Below are positions 45,080 to 55,770 of a DNA stretch of 64,000 nucleotides, piece by piece; position 1 is the first letter of the stretch, and each line of letters begins with the position of its first letter. Origin of the DNA: Daedaleopsis sinensis (Eukaryota > Basidiomycota > Agaricomycetes > Polyporales > Polyporaceae). The stretch covers positions 682,001-746,000 of the forward strand of contig CM066305.1 in assembly GCA_033807695.1 (NCBI GenBank), in the 5' to 3' direction. Position numbers and translations under genes: made by a program. The notes below the pieces were generated by a model. It did not search any database and had not been told where the DNA came from. It was given only the letters and a program-made list of their open reading frames with translations.

Positions 45080-46315
45080 ATGGAGACCGACATGGAAGCT
45101 CTCATGGCGCAAGCTGCAGCTGGTCGTGGCGGAGAGATCATGCTACCTGACAAGTGCGCCCACACTCTTTCTCCAACGCCGAGTCAAGCAAGACTGACAG
45201 TATGGCAGTGGCGAGGTCATCCACATCTCGTCGCTTGCTCTTCTGAAGGTGCGTTTCTCTTGGACAGATATTGGACTGTCTCATAATCCACGCTCCATGG
45301 CTGCATCTAGATGTTGAAGCACGGTCGCGCCGGTGTACCAATGGAAGTCATGGGTCTTATGCTGGGGGAGTTTGTGGACGAGTACACGGTGCAAGTAATC
45401 GACGTATTTGCCATGCCACAATCTGGAACGACCGTGTCGGTGGAGTCCGTGGACCACGTCTTCCAGCAAAGAATGGTTGACATGCTCAAGCAGACCGGGA
45501 GGTGAGTCCGGAACGTATATCCGCACGCTCGCGTACTGACTCGGAGCACCCCCGCCTGCAAGGTCGGAGATGGTGGTCGGCTGGTACCACTCACATCCCG
45601 GGTTCGGCTGCTGGCTCTCAAGCGTCGATATCAACACGCAGCAGGTGAAGTGTTCTGCCTCCGCTCCGAGGGTGCTTCCCAGAACTGACTTGGCCATGCA
45701 GTCGTTCGAGCAACTGGACCGCCGGTCCGTCGCCGTCGTCGTCGATCCCATCCAGTCTGTCAAGGGCAAAGTCGTAATCGACGCGTTCCGGCTCATCAAC
45801 CCTACAATGGTCCTCCAGGGACTCGAGCCCCGGCAGACGACATCGAACATCGGGCACATCAACAAGCCCTCGATTCAGGCCCTCATCCACGGCCTCAACC
45901 GCCACTACTACTCGATCGCGGTCAACTACCGCAAAACGGAGCTCGAGCAGGCGATGCTCATGAACCTCCACAAGCGGAACTGGACCGAGGGTCTCACCCT
46001 GCGCAACTTCGAGAGCCACAAGGAGGCGAACGAGAAGGCTATCAAGGTACGCTCGCTCGCACACCTGATCTCCCGTGCGACCGTAACTCACCGCCATAAT
46101 TACGCGTGTGCCTGCCGCGCCCACAGTCGATGCTGTCGCTGTCGGAAGCATACAACAAGTCGGTGCAGGAGGAGTCGACCCTGACCGCGGACCAGCTCAA
46201 GACACGGCATGTAGGGAAGCAAGATCCCAAGCGACACCTGGAGGAGAAGGTCGAGCGCGCCATAGGCGATCAGGTGGTGCAGAATCTCGGCACGATGCTT
46301 CTCGCGGAACTGTAG
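45080..46315 (+). CDS. RPN11: 26S proteasome deubiquitinase RPN11 (PSMD14)
   Basis: Six exons (45080-45153, 45209-45248, 45311-45501, 45563-45644, 45702-46046, 46127-46315) give 306 residues, as expected. The MPN+ domain is complete: [38 protein letters not shown] with the catalytic Glu, and the JAMM zinc motif [14 protein letters not shown] near residue 111. [20 protein letters not shown] and the late block [13 protein letters not shown] [14 protein letters not shown] follow, then [17 protein letters not shown] near the end. Rpn11 removes ubiquitin chains from substrates at the proteasome lid, using a zinc ion. Exon 2 is only 40 nt. The N-terminus is slightly divergent from the usual MERL start; the chosen acceptor (GGCAG) keeps NGEVIHISS in phase. 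Confidence 0.97.
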
Positions 46316-46893
46316 CAGTGTATCATTATCCCGGACTTCGCCATTTAGCACGTCTTCCTTCCCTCCTCGCATTTGTATTGACGTCGCCTCCTTTGGGAGG
46401 ACGCCCCCCGTCTGTTCCGCGCCGATGACGGGGAGTCTGGGCTGTCTTGGTGTGTGTGATAAGAACATTGTTTCGGCGCGGTCTGCTGACCACGCCATCC
46501 CCATTCTGCACTGTTCCAGTAGACGATGGATGTTCGATGTAGTGACCAGAAGGCTCGGTGCGATCATAGGATGGTGCAATGACATAACGTCGAAGGCTCT
46601 AGTCAACGTCCAGGCGAGATCCGTTCCACGGGCGATATTCTCTCTCATTGATACCGACTACACCGGCGTAAATCTAGTTTCACTAGTTCAGGACAGACTT
46701 GCGGGCATGTGTGGTATAGTTAATGCATGGGTGTCTATCCTCAGAGAGGTCATGGGAAAACCTCGTCAGACTGTAACGCACCATGCGGATGACTGATGAT
46801 CGAAGCGGTATCGCCGCCGGAGTGGGGAATGGCATCGTCTAGCTGGCATTATTTGGAGGTAGTGTAAAAGCTAAATCGACGCCGCGAGCATGG
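46316..46893. other. Convergent intergenic region between RPN11 and bS18m
   Basis: It carries both 3' untranslated regions. An open frame of ~120 codons in its middle (+) has no recognisable protein and is not called. Confidence 0.5.
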
Positions 46894-47626
46894 TTACGAC
46901 CTGGGGCGGTAGTCCATAGAGCTGCGGAAGAGCTCCCGTTTGCTGAGCACGGGGATGAGGCCCATCATCTTCGCGCGTCGGATGGCCTTGCCCATCCTCC
47001 GCTGGTTTTTCCACGTGAGTTTGGTTTCGCTCCGACCCCTGATCTTGCCCATGGTCGTGACGAAGCGCGACATGATGGACGTGTTCTGGCTCTCCTTGAG
47101 CGGGTCCAAGCCGCGTTGGTGGAACACGTCGAGCTGTTTCGAGGTCGCCGCGTCGGGACCGAGCGCCCACCGCTTGGTATACATTCTCATCTTCTCGTAC
47201 TCTGCGCGGGAGAATCGCTTGGGCTGGGTGAACTGTTCGCGGAGGGGGTATGTGACTGGTTCGAGGAGACAGCCATCCTGAGTTACATACCTGCCCATGC
47301 GTAAAGCCCTTCAGGATAGGATAACCGTTGGAGTGAGGTAGGAAGACTGCGAAAGCTTGGGACGTCGAAAGTCACGAGGAGGAACGAATGTGCGCACCTG
47401 GCACTGCATCGACAATGCCGTCGAACTGCGATTCGCCCTCCGTTTCGACCTTGAGATCCTTCTGCTCAGCCATGACTTTCAACTCGTCGCTTATGTCGCC
47501 GAGGCTTCCGAACTCGGGGCTCCGAGACGATGTTGCGGACGACGAGGACGCGCGTGTTGCTGCCAGCGGAAGTGTGCATGACTGACGGCGTGCGGCGGCA
47601 CGAAACACCCCGACGAGGGAGGCCAT
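46894..47626 (-). CDS. Mitochondrial small-subunit ribosomal protein bS18m
   Basis: Main exons are 47626-47398 and 47255-46894. A possible 18-nt exon, 47308-47291, sits between them with good splice signals; with it the protein has 202 residues, without it 196, and both versions stay in phase. The N-terminus (MASLVGVFRAAARRQSCTLP) looks like a mitochondrial presequence. The S18 domain is clear at the end: SIMSRFVTTMGKIRGRSETK, TWKNQRRMGKAIRRAKMMGL and IPVLSKREL. bS18m is part of the mitoribosomal small-subunit platform. It is divergent to the RIM15-type kinase gene (781 bases apart). Confidence 0.88.
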
Positions 47627-48407
47627 GGGAGGGAGGTGGCACCTGAGATCTGAGAGATGGCAGAGAAGTTAGCGGGTTTGGATGGAGCCCGGGGAGCAGT
47701 TGACGATGCAGACGAACCTGTGACTTGGTGCGTGAGATGGAGAAGAGGCTATGGGATAACGAGGCTAGGGAAGGCGAGCCTCGAGTATGGTAGGTACACC
47801 TGAGGTACACGGTACAGGTGACAGAGGGTGACAGACGCTATGTACCAGCCCAAGTTGAGGCTTGCAAGGGACACTGAGCGCCGTCACACCTGCCGGCCCA
47901 GACGCAGTCCCGGACCCCGGGGGCCGATACGACGCGTGCAGGGACCCCGGACAGTGCCCAGGGCCGAGGTGCGGCGCCCGGATCACCGTCGCGCGAGTTG
48001 CTTTGTCTTGGACGCTGCTGAAAAAATTGGTGGGCGGAGTGCGTGCGCGGGGAAGAGGATGCAGAATATAGAGCTGTGGGGTGAATTGGACGGGGAAGTG
48101 CGAGGAAGGGGCAGTTGGGGCGAAAATTAAACAGGTGTGGGAAAGGGCGCGCGCCTGGGCGGCGGATGGAGGAGTTGGGCGGAAGAGATGTTGCGCACAT
48201 TGAGACCAACTCAGAGTCTCTGTCACTCTCCTCCTCGTCTCCAAGTCACCACCGCCCATCTCGTTATCGCTCCCTCATGTCAATCCTCGACTGAACCACT
48301 CTCTTCAGCTCCCTGCTCTCTTTCTCCTCCGTCCACCCCCTCGTCCACCTCCATCGCCTCCTCTCCCTCACCACATCCCTCTCCCTCTTCCGCCCTTCGA
48401 CACCTAC
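47627..48407. other. Divergent intergenic region between bS18m and the RIM15-type kinase
   Basis: Two promoters should lie here. The 250 bases before the kinase ATG are strongly pyrimidine-rich (CTCCTCGTCTCC and similar), typical of fungal leaders. Open frames in the GC-rich left part are not supported. Confidence 0.5.
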
Positions 48408-51400
48408 ATGTCCGACTCGAGCTTGCCTCGACGACAGCCGCCAAGTCCTCTCGTGTTCTCCCCCGAAACCGTCCTCAACCCCATCCAGCCCCAGGCAAGC
48501 ACAAGCAGCACAGTGGGCACCCATGGATCCGGCTCGAACACCGTATCTATGCCCTTCGTCAGGCGCCATGTCACACGTCGCCTCAAGGCCGCAAAGGCTG
48601 AATGCGACAAGGAGTTGCAGCGCGTCACCAACTCCATAACAGCTTTCTTCGAGGAGCGTCTGCGCGAGGGTGACCACGAGCAGGAGATGGAGCGTGAGCA
48701 GCGGGAAATTGACCGAGAACGCGATCGCGAGTCCCAAGCAGGCGATGTTGAGCCTCTCCGCGAGGCTTTCGTCCTCCAGCCACAGGAGCTACGCTCCGCT
48801 CTGCAGTTTGACGAGGTGAGCTCGGATGGCGGATACGAGGCCGAACCAGAGGGGCAAGGGCACAGTCGTCAACGTGCGTCTCTTGACGAGGATCGTCCCC
48901 AGCAACCCTTGCTAACGCATCGGACGTCTTCACCCGGACTCCTTACAGCGTCTGTCTCCTCCACGAGCCCAGCCTCGCTGCGTCGACATCCTACCCTGCC
49001 CAAGGAGCGACCTGTCAGTGTCATTGCATCCAACACTGGCACCTCAAGTCCTGCGTCCTTGACCACTCCGCCGCCAGAGGCAGTCAGTCCGCGGAAACAA
49101 GGCGAATCGTCCCGTTCCGGCCAGTGGGCCGGTCAGAGTTTAGCTTCGCGCCGGCTCTCCCGCACAATTCACATTCCCTCACGACCTCCGCGTTCGGGTC
49201 ATAGTTCTCGGTCAACATCCCGTTCCCGTTCGCCATTACCACGATCCAATTATGCCGACTCGAATCCTAACCGCCGATCATCCCGCATCGTTGTCGACGA
49301 CCCCGTTGACCCGATCATGACCACTCTCTATGAGATCATCGCAGTTGCGACAGACGTCTTGGACATGTCTCTCAACCAGCTCACGGCCAATCCAAAGGTC
49401 TGTGAGACGCTTGTTCAACGCGTCCAGAACATTGGCAAGGCATGGGACGAGCATCCGGACTGGCACGGGCGAAATTGGTACGTACAAGTGCTCCTCGCCA
49501 TCGCGAGTCTGAGCCGTGTCGTCGAATGGTGGGAGGCCGAAAAACAGTTTTGGAACTTCGACGACAACGACGACGAACAGGAGGAACCGCTCACGTTTGT
49601 CATGAAGCCCGCCGAGGAGGAGATCCCCGCGACTGCTCCCACCCCTGCCGCTCGCCCTGATCAAGATAACGCGCTGCATTTGTCTCCGGATGACGAGAAC
49701 AGGCTGCGCATGTCACGCACTACCAGTCAGAATCGCCGTTCAAGAGACGAATCCACCAAGGATATCTCAGCTTCTGTGCCACACAAGGAGCCGGAACATG
49801 CAAAGGCGCCCACGAGCAAGTTCGATGGCCCCAACGAATCAGCCCGCGTTCTTGCCACCGAACGACTGCGGTTACAAGCGGAGACCGCCCAGAGCCAAAA
49901 CATCGTCATGGAACTGAGCTTGGATGGCGACCACTTCATCTGGATCAACTACGCGTGGCGTGGCGTCACTGGGTTTGTGTTTCGTCGTGCCATTCGTATT
50001 TTCAATGACTCACCGGTTTGTGGACAGCACGGACCCTGAGGACTATTTCGGAACGCGCGTTTCTAAGCTACTCGCACCGTCTGATTGGCATGTGTTCCGG
50101 GATGCTACGCGTCGGTTGCAGGAGGACGACTCAAGGACGTTCGAGGTCAAGTTCAAGCTCCGGATATCTGGCGAGGACTCTTCGTCGCCCGCCAATCTCT
50201 ATCAGCAGATGGAAGGTAGCGGGATGCTCATATTCGATCGCGAAGAAGGCAAACCCACGCATTCGATGTGGGTCGTACGGCCTGTCGGGTCGCCCGAGCA
50301 CCTTCCTGCACCCCCGTCGATTTTGCTCGAGACGGGCGACGTTGGCGATGAACCCGGATCTGCTGACTTTCGATCGACTTCAGTTGACTTCGGCGATCGT
50401 GGTACCCACGAGCCCATTACCCCGTTCCCCTTTGCACGGCCTATCAACACCGCGCCGATTCTCTGTCGCATCTGCGAGTGCAGCGTCCCGCAATGGTACT
50501 TCGAGAAACACAACGAGACGTGCAGTGAGGTCCACCGTTTGGAGGCAGAGATCGGCGAGTGCAACGAGTCCATCAGCGAGCTACGGAACACGATCCGCGA
50601 ACTGCAGACGGCCATGGATCGCAGCTCCCCAATGACTGTCCCTGAGTACCGCGGCATGCCTATCTTTTCGCCATCGACATCGCCGAGCTCGTCTTCTCCC
50701 CTGCAGCTTCTGCGCGCCCCACTCAAGATGAAGCGCATGAGCGTCAAGAAGATGCAGCGACAGGTGCTCGAGCAGCTCGAGGATATTCTCCAGACTGCCG
50801 CGGAGGTTTCCATTCCTGCGCTCAAAGAGGATGAGTCTGCTGAGCCGATCGAGCGGCAACGACTTCTGTCGCCTGCGTCGGAGCGCAAGATGTCGGTCGT
50901 GCGCCATTGGAACAAGCCGACCATCGAGGACGCTGCGCTCACACAGCTGATCGACGACGGTGAGCGTGTCATGCGGCAGAAGATCGACAACGTCGTACGC
51001 ATGCAGAACACGATCAAGTACTCGGAGAAGATCCGACAGGAGTGGGAAGAGAAGGTCGAGCAGACGCTTTCGAGTCTCGAGGGCGAGGAGAGCGAGGAGA
51101 GCGACGGCGAGTCAGACGGACAGGAGGGAAGCCAGCAGGGCGACGACCATTCGAGCACGACCTCGGAGTATGCGTTCAGCGGCCAGCAATCTTCCGCGGA
51201 CCCGACGCCCATCGCGTCTGCATCGCCGATCCCATTCAACTCCAGTCGCGAACCGCCGCCGGCTGCTGTGGCGATGAGCCCCTCCAGTCTTCCCTCTATT
51301 TCTGCTGTCCCTGTCCCCATGTACTGGCAACAGACAAGTACCCACCAGACACGAAGTTCGACGCCGTCTTCCATCTCTTCTCCTCTTGCTCTGGCTGCAC

Positions 51401-54311
51401 CTATCGTCGCTGCGGAGCAACCTCCTCAACTGGACTTGAACGAGCCCATCTCTAGCATCACAATCCGCGCACGACGCTCCCCGCGGAATCTCGAGCCGAA
51501 GCTGCTGATCACGCCGCCCCTCTCGCCTATGGTGTCTCCTCAGGATGCTGCGACTCGCAAGTCACATCGCAGGCATTCTACCGCGCAACCAGCCATGATA
51601 AGCCCGACCACGTCCACCTCTGGGACCCCCTTGTCTCCCCGCCTTCCATCGGTCGCCCCACTATCAAGAACGACGCCAACCTCGATCAAGGACTTCGAGA
51701 TCATCAAGCCCATCTCGAAGGGCGCGTTCGGCTCCGTCTTCTTGGCGAAGAAGAAGGTGACCGGGGACTACTTCGCGATCAAGGTCTTGAAGAAGGCAGA
51801 CATGATCGCGAAGAATCAGATCACGAACGTCAAGGCGGAGCGCATGATCCTCATGAAGCAGGCCGAGTCGCCGTTCGTCGCGAAGCTCTACTTCACGTTC
51901 CAGAGCAAGGAGAACCTGTACCTTGTCATGGAATACCTGAACGGTGGGGACTGTGCGGCGCTCATCAAGTCGCTGGGCTCGCTTCCTGAGGAGTGGACGA
52001 GGAACTACATCGCCGAGGTTACCTTGGGCTTGGAATATCTGCATCAGCGCGGGATTGTGCATCGGTGCGTATCGCCTTTTGCGCTGTCCTTCAAAAGCGT
52101 ACTTACGGGCATCGCTACAGTGACTTGAAGCCTGACAACCTGCTTATCGACCAACACGGCCATCTCAAATTGACAGATTTCGGTCTCAGCAGGATAGGTT
52201 TGCTTGGGCGTCAGACGCGCGCTCCCCAGCTCTTGTCAGAGCGTGTTGTCCGTGGTCACGCGAGGGGCAGTCCGAGCTCGCGACCTCCGTCAATCGACTC
52301 GGCGTACATGGCGTCGTCCCCGATGTTCGCCGTAGATCTTCAACCCGGTGGAGGTTCGTACTTCAACCACCGGACGCCATCGCTTCCTCGACCTGGGTCT
52401 TCACCTTATTTGCCGCTTTCAGATGACCCGAGTGAATCGAGCGGGTCGGAGTCTCTGGCTTCGGGTTTCTTGTCGTTCCGCAGGAACGGCAACACCAAGC
52501 AGCTCTCCGATAGTCCTCTCCAGTCCTTTGCGACTGAACTTGCGAACGACCTCCGCTCGCACCCCACTCCTGGCGGCACTCCCCTTGGCGAACAGAAGGT
52601 CGTTGGGACTCCGGATTACCTTGCCCCTGAGACTATTCTTGGATTGCGAGGTGACGACGCCGCGGTCGACTGGGTGAGCAGTGCAGTTCCATCTGAACAA
52701 GAGGCGGGTATTGATGTCAGCTTCACAGTGGGCGCTGGGTGTTATCACCTACGAGTTTCTTTATGGCATCCCGCCCTTCCATGACGATACGCCAGAGAAG
52801 GTCTTCGAGAACATCCTCTCGGGCCACATCGAGTGGCACGAGGACTACGTGGAGGTCTCCCCTGAAGCCAAGGACTTCATGCAGCGCCTGATGACGCTCG
52901 ATCCCACCAAGCGTCTTGGAGCGAACGGCGCTGACGAGGTCAGGGCGCACCCCTTCTTCGAGGGCATCGATTGGGACAAAGTCACTACGACCGAGGCTGC
53001 GTTCATCCCGCAGGTCACTGACCCCGAGTCCACAGACTACTTCGACCCGCGCGGTGCGGTCCTGCAGCTGTTCCACGAAAGCGAGCAGCCGGCGTTCGCC
53101 CAACAGTTCCCGACCGACAGCCCGAACGTCGGGAGCCCGGAGGTCCAGCCGGCATCTACGCCATTCACACTCTCGCGCGAAGCCACCGCGTCGCCGTCCG
53201 ACGACGACTTCGGCTCCTTCAGCTTCAAGAACCTGCCGGTCCTGAAGCAGGCGAACGAGGACATGATTCGCAAGATGAAGACCGACCAGCTGGCCCCCCT
53301 TGGCCACGCTCTCTCAGAGCCCCCAATGCACCACTCCCGGCGGCGCAGCATATCGAACAGGGCGGGGCTCAAGAAGCCGACGAGCATCGTCACGCCGGTC
53401 GACACCTCGAAGGGCCCGTTCCCGACAAACCCGCCCTCGCCCGCGACGTCGACGTCCTCCATCTCGTCCTCGGTCTCGCGCGGGCCCCCGACCCCGGGCA
53501 GCGCAGGGAGCCACGCGCGCAAGCCGTCCGAGTTCGGCGCGGTCGAGCGCTTCAAGCTGAACCACCTCGAGGGCGACGTCTCGCGGCGCAACTCGATGCC
53601 CAGCCGGCTGCGGACGGCGTCGGTGTCGACGACCGGGGACGGCTCCGTGTCGGACTCGTGGTCCGGGGCGCCCCCACACACGCCCGGGCCATTCGAGCTG
53701 AACACGCCGCCGTCGTCCGTGGCGTCGATCGACCTGAGGCGGGCGCCGGACCCGAGCGACCGCGCGGTGACGTGCCTGCTGGCGGAGGACAACCCGATCA
53801 CGGCGAAGATCATCGAGACGCTGCTTATCCGTCTCGGCTGTCGGTGTGTGGTCGTCGCAGATGGCAGCGAGGCCATCAGCGTGGCCATGGGCGATATCAG
53901 TGCGTGACGGCTCCCCGCGAGTGGTTCGACGAGTGGCATACTGACTTGGCTCCGCACAGAATTCGACTGCATCCTCATGGATCTGCATATGCCTATTCGT
54001 GAGTGGCAGCATCGACGTTGACTCCCTCTGGTGCTTGTGCTGATTGATGACGGTGTGCAGTTGACGGCGAGGGCGCTGCGCGGTATATTAAAAGTACCAA
54101 CAACAAGAACACGACGACGCCGATCCTGGCTGTGAGTGCATACAGCGGGTACAGCGGCGTGGACACGCCGGAAGGCAGGGAGCTGTTCGCGGCGTACCTC
54201 GCGAAGCCGGTCCAGAAGGCCGACCTGGTCGCGGCGATGCGCCAGCTCGGGTTCAAGACGTCCACCGCGCAGGGGCGCGGGCTCGGCAAACGGCTGTCGT
54301 CCACGCGGTGA
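48408..54311 (+). CDS. RIM15: RIM15-type protein kinase with PAS, zinc and receiver domains
   Basis: Six exons (48408-49972, 50028-52064, 52121-52673, 52729-53899, 53960-53998, 54061-54311) give 1871 residues. Domains in order: disordered Ser/Arg-rich N-terminus; a PAS-like segment (~505-610, [20 protein letters not shown]); a zinc motif [20 protein letters not shown] (~667); coiled coil; and an AGC-type kinase domain from ~1076 ([20 protein letters not shown], the lysine in [23 protein letters not shown]). About 150 residues are inserted between DFG and the [11 protein letters not shown] motif, as in the Rim15/Cek1/Greatwall group. At ~1728-1850 lies a response-regulator receiver domain with [13 protein letters not shown], phospho-acceptor site [18 protein letters not shown] and LAKPVQK. 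Rim15 integrates TOR and PKA nutrient signals for quiescence, acting through endosulfines on PP2A. The HRD motif and the receiver are each split by introns. Confidence 0.95.
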
Positions 54312-55770
54312 CCGCCGATCGGGGGTAGTATATATTTTTCACTCACGGGTTTTTTCGACGACTTTGCCAACTCTCTATTCGATCGCTCTGCCAGCACCAT
54401 ACTTAGTCTCAGTCTCGAGTACTCGTCCTGCTTCGTCTCGTTTTCGTTTTCGTTCTTCTCATGTCCAACGTTGCAACCACAACCACAACCACACCTGCTC
54501 ATGAACCCGTCACGCCCCCCCCTCCGACCATTTCCAGATATCTTGCACCACCAGCACCAGCACCACATCATGCATTTTCCCTCTCTGCCCCCCTCATCAC
54601 ACTTGCAAGCCCATCTCTCTCAGCCATACGCCCCCCCTCCCATTGACGACGCCCTGCATTCATTGTCTCTTGCGCATTGTAAGCTAGACCTATTGTGTTA
54701 TTAAATATCACCGCCGGGATCAGCTCGTTTTGCTTTACTCTCCGACCCTTCCAGTGTGTGCGCAGTGCGCAGTGCGCACTAGCTGCGCATGCTGAAACGT
54801 ACGTACGCGCCGTCGATGCGTGCCTCTTGTCGCAGTAGCACTACTGCACATCTATATGCATCATCCTGAATCCAGTCGATGGGTTGACGATATGTAGAAG
54901 CTGCAGGTCATGATAGGGTTGGCAGGGAGGATTAATGGAAATATCGCAAACTCTGAACTCTATATGACGGTTGACCGACTTCGTCACTGTTCCATCATCG
55001 CCGAACTCGGCCTCTGCGCGCCGCGATTTCTCTTACTGGCTGGCCTACGGGGCGAAATTAATGCTCGCGGACGCACAACATGCACGGTACGAGATAATCC
55101 AGAGTCGTATAACAAAATGTGCGTAGCAAGAGCCTGCGCGCGACGATGCGATATCCCGCCCCGCCCTCCGACTGCCCGATCGCGACAGGCCCGAGCAATA
55201 AATAATGACGCATAGGCACTTCGACGTTCTATGCGTTGACATAGAAGACGGCGCAGGGCTTGAAAGACGCCCATATATAAGTACTTCGAGCGGGAGGACG
55301 AGATGAGGCACATGGCAGACTGGTACTCAATGTCGTCGCACATCTCTCCTCCCAATGACTTCTTCCTGGACCTCTCCGCTTAGTCTTGGATCTTCGCAAT
55401 GTCCCATGCGACTCCGACAAGCAACCACCCCTTGAGTGCGTCCTCTCAACAAGGTAAGCGTTGTCCAGCTGCATAGCTGATGAGTCGGCAGGGGGAAACG
55501 CGCCCCCGGTAGCCACGCGGAGGAAGCTGTGGTGGGCGAGAGGAGGTTGGAGCGTTGGCAGAGTTGGCGAGACCGTGACGACGATTTGGGAATACAGCGA
55601 GCGCCTCGCCGAGTCCCTAATCCCAGGCTGTTTCGGTTGGTTGCTGCATGCCCCCTCCATTGCGGTCTGTCCCCGCCTCGCGCGACATATCTTGCTTTCA
55701 TACTCTTCTGTCCTCGGTGCCCCTCTAGCTTTCCCGTCTCTGCGATCTGTCCTGTCTGACGGCCAACAGC
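54312..55770. other. Intergenic region upstream of the UIM protein gene
   Basis: This ~1.5 kb has no supportable gene. It contains a CAC/CAG-rich stretch (54546-54570), a GTGCGCAGTGCGCAGTGCGCAC near-palindromic repeat at about 54759-54778, and a TATATAAG motif near 55273. A long open frame antisense to the next gene runs into this region but is a composition shadow. Confidence 0.5.
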
